The notes beneath the pieces are model-generated. The model made no database searches. It had not been told where the DNA came from and saw only the letters and a program-made list of their open reading frames with translations. The position numbers and the translations under genes were made by a program. Shown here one piece after another: positions 24,136 through 35,208 of a stretch of 64,000 nucleotides of DNA. The DNA comes from Amphibalanus amphitrite (Eukaryota > Arthropoda > Thecostraca > Balanomorpha > Balanidae). Where the stretch lies: NCBI RefSeq assembly GCF_019059575.1, contig NW_024881567.1:529001-593000 (forward strand). The letters are read 5' to 3'. Position 1 is the stretch's first letter. The number at the start of each line of letters is the position of its first letter.

Positions 24136-24561
24136 CAGCGCTGGAGTTGTGGCCTCTTTCTGGCCCCGGCATTTTATTCTCCGGGTGGGTTAACCCCGTC
24201 CAGCGTTTAGCCTTTCGGGACCCACTCGGGGCTGTTTTTTTTTTGTCGCTTGCCCCAGTCGAGATGCAGAGTTACCTAATAGCCACACGAAGCCTATTAG
24301 GGCCAGCCAAACCAGCCAAGTCCAGAATTATCGTTAATGTAATGTTGTAGGTGGAAGAAAAGGGCTTTGTAGAATCGATTAATTTCGAAGTCATATATTC
24401 AGGGGCCTTATATAAGAATTTTTTCTGCTTATCATAAAACAAACATGACAAAAACTGTTTATAAAAAAGTTTATCCACAATGTTATGGTATTGCTGAGCT
24501 GTAACAGCGATGGTACAAGAGACATACCACTCTGCTGGAAATTCTTATTTGCTCATTTTCA

Positions 24562-26514
24562 GGACCATGCTCCACACGAAGAGATGTTTGCTTGTCATGC
24601 CTGTGCCTTTAAACACCACGATTTTGTAATATTCAAGAGACACGTTCGACGTCACCAACTCGAGCGAAGCCGTTCAAAGCTCAAATGCATCGCATGTGAA
24701 AAAAGGTTCACAAATCACCGTTCCTGGGAAAGACATTTGCAGAATGTTCATGGTATACCTGAAGGCACAGTGGGATCTGTTGCTCAGCACCCAAACCCTG
24801 AGTTATTTCCAATAGAGGAAGAGTCTGAACCGACAGAAGCTGAAGAAACCCCGAGCCAAACCAGTGAAAATCCATCTCGTTTGGCAGTAGCTAAACTTCT
24901 TGGGTTTTTGAGAGATAACCATGTCCCAGAATCGTTGCGCAGAAAACTGAGAGTGTTGTGATAAATGCACTGGAGGAGCATTCGAGACAAAATGCTGAGC
25001 CAGGTACCAGTGAAGCGTCACGCCACCAGCACCTACCAACTGTCAAGGCTCTGAAGGACTTCCAAAGCAGCCATAGGTACAAGAGATTCGTTGAAGATGA
25101 GCTGCCGTATGTCGCGCCAGAAACGATCATTTTGGGGGAAAACGACAAGGGTGTCAAACAGTCGTTTCAGTATGTACCGTTGGAGCCACAGCTGAAGAAG
25201 CTTGTCGGCTTGCCACAAGTCATTCAGAACACCACCACAGAGAAGTTGGCCCAGGGTGACACAATAAGCGACGTGTTTGATGGAACAGCTCATTTGTGCC
25301 GAGAGAAAGGTGTTTTGTACATTGCTCTTTCGTATGACGACTTCGAAATCGCGAATCCACTGAGCAGCGCGGCAGGCGTGCACAAAATAGCGGCGTTGCA
25401 TTTCTCGGTATTGAATGTACCTGTGGAACTGAGATCAAAAGTCGATAAGATTTTCTTGCTGATTCTGTGCCTGACATCTTACGTGCGGAAGTATGGCTGG
25501 GAGCGAATCCTCAAACGTCTGGTGGACGACTTGCAGCGTTTGTATACGCACGGCTTCGAAGCGTCTGTCAACGGTGCTCGAACAGTGCTCAGAGTGAAAC
25601 TTCTGTACATATCTGGAGATAACCTAGCTGTTCATGGGATCGGTGGATTCGTAGAAAATTTCTCTACAGGGAAGAGCCCCTGCCGTTTTTGTTTGAGCTC
25701 GCCGGATGAGTGGCAAAATCAGTTTTCTGAGGAAGACTGTCGCCTGAAAGACTCCGCCACGTACGACGCTCAGATCGAAGCTCTGAAGAGCAGCGAGTTC
25801 AGTCCCTCCCTGGTGTCAGAAACAGGCATCAAGGCCACGTGCGCCTTCAGTGAGCTGCCCAATTTCAACGTCGCTGGCTGCTTTCCTCCAGATATAGCGC
25901 ATGATCCTGGAAGGTGTTCTGCCAATGCTACTTTCGCTTGTCCTCACCTCCATTGTGCTCGTGGAAAAATACATCTCGCTGCAAAAGGTGAATGACCTGA
26001 TTCGGAACTTCACGTGGGGCACTGAGGAGAACACTCCGAGACAAATCCATGCGGTGAAAGGCAGAATCAGAATCAGGCAAACAGCTAGTGAGACATGGAC
26101 GCTTTTTCGTTTCCTATCATTGGGAAGTTTGTGCCGGACGCTTGCAGAGAATGGTTGCTGATGACAGAGTTCTGTGACATTTTGGGGAGTACTTTTGCTC
26201 GGACGTTTTGTGCTGGTGATCGGACGTTTTGTGCTGATGATCTGTATCTCAGTCAGAAAATATCGGCGTGGCTCTCTTCATTGAGGTCCGTGTACCCAGA
26301 CTTCCGTCTGAAACCCAAGTTCCATTTCATGCTGCACTATTGCTCTCAGATACGGAAACATGGTCCACTGAGGTACTGTTGGACTTTGCGCTTCGAAAGC
26401 AAATATTCGTTCTTGAAAGGATTGGTGAAATCAAACAAGAATTTCCGCAACATCACCAAGACTATTGCGCACAAGCATCAGCATCACATTGCCTTCGCTA
26501 TAGCAGGACCCAGT
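24562..26514 (+). pseudogene. C2H2 zinc-finger transposase-like ORF, 5' portion (broken)
   Basis: A coding region begins after a good splice-acceptor-like tract (TTTGCTCATTTTCAG at 24561). It has two C2H2 fingers (CHACAFKHHDFVIFKRHVRRH spans 24597-24659; CIACEKRFTNHRSWERH follows), an acidic linker, and a long region with a CRFC cysteine pair and the motif NVAGCFPPDIAHD, followed in another frame by LEGVLPMLLSL. I associate this layout with multi-copy metazoan ORFs of transposon character, but cannot name the family. Frame changes occur near 24957, 25895 and 26115, so it is not translatable as one protein. A 21-bp tandem duplication sits at 26197-26238. The frame is cut at 26514 by Mag1 and resumes at 50956 in register. 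Confidence 0.7.
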
Positions 26515-27174
26515 TGTACAGTCGTTACAGGTTGATGGTCCCCTACTCTTTATCCACCGGGTTCCTAGGGCTCAGCATTGGCAGCATCCGCCTGGTACCG
26601 GTAGGCTGTGCCGCATGACCCGAGAGTGAAGCGGCACAGTCTACCCACGCCGTTTGACATCGGCTCGGGTCGCCGGGTGGAGCGCTTTGTAGACCAGCTG
26701 TCGCTTCAGACCAGCGCGGGGGGAGGGGCTCGTCTCGGTGGTTGGCGTGGGTTGGCGAGTGGTGTGGGGCGTGTTGGTGGACCATGGGGGCTGGGCGGGT
26801 GTGTGTGGTCACTTGCTGCATTGCACATTTTGCGTCGCTTAACAATTGCATTCCTGTTTTTGCTAAGCAAAATGCACGGAAGACCCAGCGAATATAATTT
26901 GTTTGTGCATTGTGCAAAACGTGATTTGGCACGGTATCGAGGCAACCATAGGTCTTGTGCCACATATATGCATGATATTTAGGCAATACGCTTATGAAAA
27001 TGGTAGATTGATCGGATTGATCCTGGATGTCAATTCGTATGTTAAATGTCGACATGTATTAAATGAACGAATGAATGAATCAATCAATCAATCGACAATC
27101 GACATGTAGATATAAAACCGTATAAATGGCTCGCAGCCACTAAAATCGAACCAGATCCTAACTCGGAAAAGTAG

Positions 27175-27268
27175 CCGGAGCCCCGATGAGGCTCGAACCG
27201 GGACTCCACTTTGAAAGTTTTGCCAATGATCCATCATCATTCCACCAAGCTAGAGCGACCGGCTCCCG
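27175..27268 (-). repeat. tRNA-like sequence, minus strand
   Basis: Read on the minus strand it has an A-box-like TAGCTTGGTGG, a B-box GGTTCGAGCC and partly pairing ends (GGAGCC/GGCTCC). The T-arm does not fold normally and the body is too long, so it looks like a tRNA-derived relic or SINE head rather than a working tRNA. Confidence 0.5.
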
Positions 27269-27357
27269 GAACCACAAAAACATTCATTGACTTTGCTGCC
27301 GACCTCCCGGCCCCGCCGCCCGCCCGGCCAGACTTTGCCCCGGCCGTGGCCACCATC

Positions 27358-27413
27358 CGGTGTAGCTCAGGGTAGGAGTGCTGGACTGTCAAACTGACCG
27401 GTAGTGAGAGGCC
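27358..27413 (+). repeat. tRNA-like sequence, plus strand, split by hAT-type element
   Basis: GGTGTAGCTCAGGGTAGGAG resembles a tRNA 5' half with an A box. An anticodon-arm-like CTGGACTGTCAAACTG follows. The B-box half (CGGTTCGAGAC) lies at 29107, beyond the element at 27414-29098. With that element removed the two halves join as one tRNA-like unit. Confidence 0.5.
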
Positions 27414-29098
27414 CAGGGCTGGGAAAAATGCTGAATCTGCTACATACCAGATATTACGAGAAACTCTTTATTAGCTACATTGCCACAAATGTTCCTCACA
27501 TCATTTCTGCTAGAGAAAATGATTTTACAAGTAATCAAAATTCTGGAGAGAGCTTTCCACTTTCATTTTCTATCTATTCTCAAATTGAGCTTTGAATGTT
27601 TTTATTTAGTTGGTTGCACGAACAAAAACAGATACAGTGTCTTGCTTATGCCCCTGTGAATGTTCTTTTTCTTATTTTTTACTCTTTGTAGGTACTCACT
27701 ACTCAGGTTTAGAAAAAGCATACAAATATCAAACTAAGGTGCTGTAAGGCTTTCTCAGGGCAAGTTCCAGCACCACCTGAGAGCACCAGAGAGCTCAAGT
27801 GAGCCCTAGAATTTTCCTATCAGCATTTCAGCAACTTCAGGCTTCAGATGGTATCAGCCTACTCAGGCAGAAAGTATTTGAAAGAAATCAGGTTGATTTG
27901 GCTGCTCAGTCTGGTCAACAATTTACAATCATTGTGCATGCCGAACCCGCTGTACAAAAGTTGCCAGTTGCCACCAATCAAGGTTTAGAGTTAATACAAT
28001 AATTGAACATGTAAAGAACTAAATAACAAATTATTTTCTGGGCGTTACTTGATCAATATTTCAATCAGATCTCACCTTCTGCGCAAATTCGATCATAGGT
28101 ATCTCCCTATATCTTCACACATCTAGCTTTGCGTGCTGGGCGGCTACCTTGCTCTTTAACTGTGTCCTGCACGCCGCTTTAGGGACAGTTGTCATTGCAA
28201 CACTTGAAATTAGGCCTGGAATATTCCACTTTCCTAAAATAGAGGCAAAATAAAAGCTAAAATAGCTGAAATAATTCAAAAACACCCACAAACACTCATC
28301 AAACTCAACTGAACTATCCACGCGAAACGACAACTAGAATTGTCTCTAATGCGCCAGAAACAGTGCATCAACAAAATACACAAACAGTAATGACGTAATT
28401 TGCATATTTTTGACAAGATTTCTTAATAAATCTTACAGAAAATGTTCAATTATTCCCTTAAACTCTAATTTAGTTCAAACAAGTAGGATTTTAACAGTAA
28501 AATACATAAAACTGAATAAAATTGTGTATGACGTCATCAAAAAGGATTAAAGACGTTACAGGACACTGTATCATAAAAGATGGCTTTTTAGAGATGCCAT
28601 GGGCAGAATGAGTTGATTCTTTTCGTATTTTTATTGATCATTGAACAATGCCCTTTTGAAAACAATTTGTTTTGTTTCGTAAATATGTCATTTGGATATT
28701 TCACAAATAATGAAACTCCTTTTGGCAATATTCATAAGAAAGATAGCGCATAAAAAGGCGTAGCAGATACCTTTTGTTACACGACTCAGAGTATGAAGAA
28801 TTAGTGATGCTACAATGGAAACTGCTACAAAGAGCCGCCAGATTCGTCATAAAATGGAGCACAAAGCTGACGTTTTGAACTTGTGTTAGTCTTACAGATG
28901 TTTTGTTCTTATTCGCCGACGAGATCACTGGCTGGTGGTACCTCTATTTTAAAAATGTGCGAACTTTGATGTTTTTGTTGTATTTTTCTTTATGATGTAC
29001 GGAAGAGAGAAATGTTGATTTTGCTACAATTGATGGAACAATAAAGCGATATCTGCTACCTACTGGGGTATGAAAGTGTGAGAGATTTCCCAGCCCTG
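27414..29098. mobile_element. hAT-type non-autonomous element
   Basis: Terminal inverted repeats CAGGGCTGGGAAA and TTTCCCAGCCCTG are flanked by the 8-bp duplication GAGAGGCC (27406-27413 and 29099-29106). An 8-bp target duplication with CAGGG ends is typical of hAT transposons. The 1,685-bp AT-rich interior has no transposase frame. Confidence 0.85.
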
Positions 29099-29699
29099 GA
29101 GAGGCCCGGTTCGAGACGCTTCGCGTGCTGGATGTTTATTTCTGTGTCCTGGGCTTTGCGATTAGTCCACTTTTCAGAAAGATTATTTGGTGACAGGTCT
29201 GTTTTCTTTCTTTGCTGCAATTCATGAGGAGACCGTATGGACCCTTACCTGTCCTTCCGCACTCCACTTGGGAGATGGGTGTTTGAACCCCCCTGGGTTT
29301 TGTGAATATCTAAAGCGAATTTTTGGAGGGTGGATTACGATCGGTTCTATGCGACAAGTGACCACACACACCCAGCCCCAGGTCCGCTCACTCCCTCCCC
29401 ACATCACCCCCGCCCCACACCACACTCCAGCCCGCCTCATCCACCGAGCCGAGCCAAATAGACAGGCCTGACCCTTACCCCCCCCCCCCCCCCATCCCTC
29501 CAGCCGGTGTAACGCAGCGTCCGGTCAAATCGCTCTACCAGGCGACCCGAGCCGGTGTCATACAGTGTGGGTAGGCTGTGCCGCTTCACTCTCGGGTCAT
29601 GCGGCACAGCCTACCGGTACCAGGCGGCTGCTGCCAATGCTGAGCCATAGGAACCCGGTGGATAAAGAGTGGCGGACCATCAACCTGTACACGACTGTA

Positions 29700-29832
29700 C
29701 CGGCCCGTACCTGTGACCGACTGTGGTGGGCTGACCGGGATCGCCTGCGGCGCCTGGGGGCGCCGGCCGGGCGGACGGAGGGTCAGTGTGTACTGTGGAC
29801 TGGTGGAGTGCGGTGCGCCAATACACAACACA
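29700..29832 (+). repeat. Mag1 5' LTR (main part)
   Basis: This matches the 3' LTR pieces at 35122-35208 and 46087-46129 with one difference, and ends CACAACACA. The first four bases (TGTA) lie at 26515-26518, before the TA element. Confidence 0.85.
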
Positions 29833-29847
29833 TGGCGCGGTCGGTAG
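29833..29847 (+). promoter_or_regulatory. Mag1 primer-binding site
   Basis: TGGCGCGGTCGGTAG directly follows the LTR end. A TGG start right after a CA-ended LTR is the expected position for tRNA priming of minus-strand DNA. The tRNA was not identified. Confidence 0.65.
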
Positions 29848-29911
29848 ATTATTGAACTTACAAATCCATCCATGATCTCCTAGTGCAGCAAGAATCCTCA
29901 GGGGACGCAAA

Positions 29912-30781
29912 ATGACGGCAGAAGCGGCAGTTGAGCGCCTGACGGAGATGCTGAGTCAGCAAATGGAGACGGCGGCTCGAGACAGGATGGAGGCACGCGA
30001 GAGAGAAGAGCGGCTAACAGAGCGCCTTCTGTCTCTGGCTACCTCCACACAAGCCGCCTTACAAGACCGTCAGGTACGTGCTGCTGAAGCAGGTGAGACG
30101 GCACAGGGTGCGCGTTTGACTACTAGCTCACTGCCCTCTGCTGCGCTGGCATCGGCCCCACACCTCGTATCTGGCGCGTCTTTGAGAGAATTTGCCGTCT
30201 GGAAAGATAAATATAAGGGCCATTGTAAATTGACGCGAATGAGTCAATTATCACACAAGGAGCAAAAGGCTGCATTGATAGCACTACTTGATGATGACTT
30301 GATTAGACTGTTGAAGTACTCGTTGGGCGTTGACTTGGATGACGCGAATGTGACGACTGACGTCATAGTTCAGCAGATTGGTGACCACTTACGCAAACAG
30401 AGAAATGTCATTCTAGACCGACGAGATTTTTTTCAACGGGTTCAAGAGGCTGGAGAATCGTTCAATGATTTTTTGATGGCGATCAAAGAAATTCACGACT
30501 TTTGCAATTTCTGTGACCATTGTCAGGACGATCAGCTTCGTGACAAGATAGTTACGGGCATTCGTGATACAGTAGTTCTAGAAGAGCTTCTGGCCGATGA
30601 ATCACTCACGCTGCAAAAGGCAATCAACATATGTCGAGCTCGTGAAAACGCCCAGTGCGGTCGCGATGAACTCCAAAGTCATTATTTGTCCGCTAACCGT
30701 GTATCTGCAGCCCAGAGGAGCAAACACGCCCCGGTTAAGAAGTGCGGTTTCTGTGGTGAGGAATGGCACGCTGCACGCTGA
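29912..30781 (+). pseudogene. gag: Mag1 gag
   Basis: This 289-codon frame has an N-terminal charged coiled-coil-like segment (residues about 5-60), then a retrotransposon gag-type core (FAVWKDKYKGHC, LRKQRNVILDRRDFF, LRDKIVTGIRD), and the first part of a zinc knuckle (CGFCGEEWH). It then runs into a stop. The rest of the knuckle continues in another frame from about 30765. Gag coats RNA and builds the particle. The ATG at 29912 sits 65 bp after the primer-binding site, a sensible start. Confidence 0.8.
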
Positions 30782-31922
30782 CCTGGCCGACTGCCAAGCC
30801 CGTTCCAGCACCTGCCAGGCCTGCGGACGGCGTGGTCACCTGGCGGTGGCCTGCAGAACCAACGCTTCATCACGCGGCCGCCAGATGAGAGGGCAGCCGG
30901 TGCCCAGCCGGAGCCAATCAGCGGCATCTCAGGGCACTGCAGAGGCGCAGCGAGACCCCTCGAGACGGCGCTCTGGAAGAGAGGTGAGACGATTTGATGA
31001 TCGCGTGCAGCATCGTGTCATGATATCAGATGTATCAGCAGGCTCTATGCACCGTAAAACGCCTCAGATACAGGCAGGTGTTGAGCACTTGAATGGACAT
31101 GGTCAATTGTCGTGGACCCCCGACACCGGAGCCGAGTCCACCGTTGTTGGTCCTGAGCATGCGCGTGCGATCGGTGTTGATCTCCGAAATTTGATTCCCT
31201 CAAAAGAGAGACTGTTTTCTGCAGATGGAAAGCCCTTGAACTGTCTTGGAATATTCACGGCCACCATCCATATCGGTCAATGCGCCGTTGCAACTGACAT
31301 ATATGTCATCGAAGGTGTGAAGTCTGCCCTTCTGTCATGGTTTCATTCCATTGACTTGCGCATCTTGCCTCCATGCTTTCCCCGGCAAATGCAGTCCGTA
31401 CAGCAAGGGAGCGCAGACGACGTCAGGCCGGTCCCTACGACTGCGGCAGCAGCGGCGCCGGCTGCGTCGGCGGCGGCGCGGGCGGCTCCGTCGGCGGCTC
31501 CGGCGGCCGCGTGTGCGGCGGCGCCGGCGCCCAGGTCAGCGGTGACGCTTGCGGCTGCGTCGGCGGCGGCTCCGGCGGCCGGGTCGGCGGCGGCGCCGAT
31601 GGCCGCGTCGGTGGCGGCGCCGGTGGCCGCGTCGGCGGCGACGCCGGCAGGCGCACCAGCAGTGACTTCGGTGGCGCCAGTAGCAGCAACAGCGACAAAA
31701 TCCACGACAGCGACCACGGCGCCGGCGCGGATGACTACGCCCGTGAAGAAATCAGCCTCTGCAGTCAGCTCGGCGAAGCTGACGGTTTCTGAGCCAGCCC
31801 GCTCTCCAACAGCAACGCAAGACACAGCGCGATATCCACCAGTGCACACAGCAGACCGACGTGGTCTTCCGACATGGGTGAACCAACACCTCAACAACGA
31901 GCGAAACACATGGAAGAAATGA
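30765..31922 (+). pseudogene. Mag1 gag knuckle, protease and alanine-rich linker (shifted frame)
   Basis: After the frame change this part encodes a CX2C knuckle (CQACGRRGHLAVAC), a basic stretch, and an aspartic protease core (WTPDTGAESTVVG, catalytic DTG) at about 31118. It continues into an unusual run of GCG/GCC codons at about 31437-31690 giving an alanine/proline/serine-rich linker, then overlaps the RT frame. Gag and RT lie in one frame and this segment in another, so two compensating shifts bound it. They may be mutations, and no slippery heptamer is evident. Confidence 0.7.
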
Positions 31923-32680
31923 AGGCAGCTTTCCCCAGCGTATTTGACACTTCTACGCTACGCGAGATGACAGGAGGGCCAATGAAGATACACATAAGAG
32001 AAGATGCCAAGCCCTCCGCTCTCACAGCAGCTCGGAAGATCCCTTTTGGCTGGAGGGCCAAAGTTAAAGAACAGTTGGACGACCTGGAATCAAAGTCCAT
32101 CATCAATCCGGTGCAGGAGCCCACCGAGTGGTGTCATCCAATTGTGGTAGTCCCAAAGAAGGACTCTGACGAGGTACGAGTCTGTGTTGACCTCACGAAG
32201 CTCAACGCACATGTCAAGAGGGGACCGCACCCAATTTGCACGCCTCACGAAGCAGTATCTGGCATCAGCAAAGACGCGAAGTACTTCTCGAAGTTCGATG
32301 CTAAGCACGGATATTTCCAGATAGCCATCGCTCCTGAAGATCAACACCTCACCACATTCATCACGCCCTGGAAGAGGTACCAGTTTCGGAGAGCTCCTCA
32401 AGGCCTGGTCACCAGTGGGGATGAGTATGGACGGCGCGGAGATCAGGCACTGGACGGTGTACCACGCACAAGCAAGGTGGTTGATGATATCCTAGCTCAT
32501 GACGCTGATTACGACACGCACCTTGCTCACGTTTGGACTATCCTCGAACGCTGCCAAGAACATGGCATCACTCTGAACCCTGCGAAAATGGAATTCGCGG
32601 AGCCCCAAGTGGAGTTCTGTGGCTACCGGCTGAGCAAGGAAGGATTCAACCCGGACAACCGCAAGGTGGACGGGCATAGT
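31874..32680 (+). pseudogene. pol: Mag1 reverse transcriptase, truncated
   Basis: This is a Ty3/gypsy-type RT with WCHPIVVVPKKD, VRVCVDLTKLN, FDAKHGYFQIAI and the catalytic VVDDIL in place of the usual Y(V/L)DD. FCGYRLSKEGF follows, and similarity ends near 32680. The thumb, RNase H and most of integrase are absent, replaced directly by an integrase C-terminal tail, so an internal deletion has occurred. Confidence 0.85.
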
Positions 32681-32985
32681 GGTCGGCGTGGGTGATTATC
32701 GTGATTATCTCGTAAAGTTGCCCAGTGGTCGTGTATTGTGGCGTAACCGGCGATTTTTGCGCCCCCATCGTCCGCTGTTACCTTGTTCGTTCCGCCCATG
32801 TAGCGTTCCGTCGCCGCCTGCGCGTGATAGTTCGCCCGCGGAACGTGACGACTCTCGGCTCGTCCGATTCCACCTCGATGGTGTTAATGCGCCCTCTGTG
32901 GCGCCGTGTGCACCCACTGTCACCTGTGAGCCTGCTCCATTGCGTCGCAGTGAACGTGTGCGCCGTGCTCCAAGTCGCTTGGTTA

Positions 32986-34949
32986 TTAACCCTCGCCCGC
33001 ACATGGGGGGGGGGTGGTTGCCACCCCCAGGTAGTCTTTCTGCTCTGCACTCAACATTTTTAGAGCTAGAAGGCTGATTTTACGGTTCTGCGACACCTGA
33101 GCGAGCGTCATTTCAGCGAACGACATTTGAGCGAAGCCTTTTCAGCGATTATCAATTTAAGCGATTGACTTTTTCAGCGATTGTCAAGTCGGCGAATTCA
33201 ATCACAGCTATTATCAACTTAAGCGAGGACCAGAATCAGCGAAACCAGATTGAGCGAATATATGGAGGTCAATGGGGGACCAATTGAGCGAACACAGTTA
33301 CAGCGAAACCGAACGCGACGGAAGTCAATCATTTGCTACTTTTCGGGAAGTCTTGCCCTTGGAATACTCGCTTGGTATGTGTCACATGCTTCAAGCTGCG
33401 CGCGGCAAATTAAAAATTTGCTTTTTAAGCTTGGAAACCACAAAATATCTGGCCTCATTCTGCAACCTTGATCTGGAAATGAGGAACGTGAGAGATAGGA
33501 CGATGGAAGGAATGCCAAGGACCAATTATAAACTCGAGGGATGGCACAGGGGGATCCAGTCTATGTTTCAGGGACCTCACCCAAATATCTGAAAATTCGT
33601 ACGTTGCTTAGGGCAAGAACAAATTTTACAACATGGGGAACTGATCCAAACTCAAGCGGGGGAATTTTGCGAAAAACAGCACAAGCAATATGAATCTCTG
33701 AACAAACGTTTGGTCATCATTATTGATTGGCAAACAGCAGGGGGGGGGTGAAATCGAACCGCTGAAATTTTTGAGAAATGTGGCATTGAATTTGGAGCTT
33801 AATGTCTGAACTTTGCACGTGACATCCGCCATCCAGTTCCGGATAACCATGAAAAGTTCGGAAAACATTCGTTGTATGTACGTAGGTACGCTCGCAAAAG
33901 AAAAAAGAAAAAATACACCGTTACGGGACGATGAAGTGTTTCGCTGAAATGACAGTCGCTCAAACTGTAGTCGACGAAATAGATGTCGCTGAAACATAGC
34001 TTTCGCCTAAATTGATAATCGCTATATTTGATAATCGCTCAATTTGATATTCGCTAAGTTGCCAGTCGCTGAAAATGGTTCGCTCAAATGGCGTTCGCTC
34101 AAATGACACTCGCTAAAGTCGCTCGCACCGTGATTTTACGTATAGCTGCTCCTCTATCCTTTCTTGATGTCCACTGAAAATTTCAAGTTTCTGTGATGTT
34201 TGGTTTCGGAGATATGACCTTGTTTTCCAGGTCATGTCATGACCCAAATGGCCAATTCTCGACATCTTGCGTTGGCTATGAGCCTTGTGAGCTTTTGACA
34301 CCTTGATTTCGGCCTTTTTTACCAGTCTTACCTCCCACCCATCATGGAACATGTTGTTCGACGATGTACAGATGTCAAGGTCAAGGTCAAGGTCAACCTA
34401 GGTCATCTGAGATAATTGCGTTTTAGGCAAGCGGAATTTACTTTTTGTGAAGTTTTTTGACTGCATTTTTGGTAAAAGCTTCTCAGATCATGATTTCATG
34501 TAATATGGACACATAAACAATCGGTGCACACATCAGTATACACACAGACACACACAGACATATAAACACATATAATTGACCTTGACCTAACTTGACCGGA
34601 AATGACCTCAGCAGCAAAAACCTGGTCGGGTAGTGTGAAAAAGAGGTTCTAGCTGGCTTGGCACTAGAAAATAGCATCGTTATCGGTATATGATAAGCAG
34701 CGCACTTGATATCCAACGGTGACCCAAAACAGCAACATTTTTTAGTTTAACCTGACCTGGAAGGTCAATGACTGACCTGAGAAGGTAAAACTGGGTATCA
34801 TTGGATTCGTCTCTTCCCAAATCTTTTTGGTCCTTACCGCTAAGCTCTATCTCCAACAGGAACGAAATGGCGCGGGGGGGGGGGTGGCAACCACCCCCCC
34901 CCCATGTGCGTTCTAGGATGGGAAAATGGCATGTGCGGGCGAGGGTTAA
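32986..34949. mobile_element. TTAA element T6
   Basis: TTAACCCTCGCCCGCACATG at the left pairs with CATGTGCGGGCGAGGGTTAA at the right, with TTAA at both edges. The right end is doubled (CCCATGTGCG, then GCATGTGCGGGCG). Cores are TGGTTGCCA and TGGCAACCA inside G/C-runs. AGGTCA arrays occur at 34375-34405, 34575-34600 and 34745-34785. It contains the AGCGA-array element. Confidence 0.85.
33083..34130. mobile_element. AGCGA-array element with 8-bp target duplication
   Basis: It is flanked by TGATTTTA (33075-33082 and 34131-34138). The ends start CGGTTCTGCGACACC and, inverted, CGGTGCGAGCGAC. Both subterminal regions (33083-33320 and 33930-34130) hold runs of AGCGA about every 15-20 bp in inverted orientation. 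Middle frames (to 106 codons) show no transposase motif. The 8-bp duplication suggests hAT or a similar mobiliser. Confidence 0.8.
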
Positions 34950-35109
34950 TCCGCGGTTGAAGTCCTATGATTAAGGCACTGTGCCCACGTTGCGGCACTC
35001 GCTGTAGTTTTGTTACGTTGGTACGTTTGTGTTCATGTGTATGTGGCGCAGAAACATTTTCTTTTTCTTAAACTTAAACTGTTGTACCAGTGCAGTGTCA
35101 CAATAATTT

Positions 35110-35208
35110 GGGGGAGGTGTACCGGCCCGTACCTGTGACCGACTGTGGTGGGCTGACCGGGATCGCCTGCGGCGCCTGGGGGCGCCGGCCGGGCGGACGG
35201 AGGGTCAG
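35110..35208 (+). repeat. Mag1 polypurine tract and 3' LTR (first part)
   Basis: GGGGGAGG directly precedes TGTACCGG at 35118, the expected plus-strand primer and LTR start. The LTR runs to AG at 35207-35208, where the next element is inserted. It resumes at 46087. Confidence 0.8.

Larger units (their letters stand above)
26519..29697. mobile_element. TA-flanked element with ~300-bp inverted repeats, in Mag1 5' LTR
   Basis: The ends are CAGTCGTTACAGGTTGATGG at the left and CATCAACCTGTACACGACTG at the right, with TA at 26517-26518 and 29698-29699. Removing it restores the LTR start TGTACCGG seen at 35118. The arms (about 26519-26823 and 29346-29697) are similar and inverted. The interior contains tRNA-like sequences and a hAT-type insertion, with no transposase frame. 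It looks like a non-autonomous Tc1/mariner-type element. Confidence 0.75.
32680..34974 (+). pseudogene. Mag1 integrase C-terminal tail, split by T6
   Basis: The frame reads VGDYRDYLVKLPSGRVLWRNRRFLRP and ends in RRSERVRRAPSRLV, typical of the end of Ty3/gypsy pol. At the TTAA at 32986 it is interrupted by T6. After 34949 the same frame continues a few codons (NPRLKSYD) to a TAA at 34972-34974. So T6 interrupted the last codons of pol. Confidence 0.75.

Noticed and set aside
27175..27268. Functional tRNA gene
   Set aside because: A and B boxes are present but the T-arm and length do not fit a working tRNA.
31343..31909. 188-codon minus-strand alanine-rich frame
   Set aside because: Mirror of the GCG/GCC expansion in Mag1.
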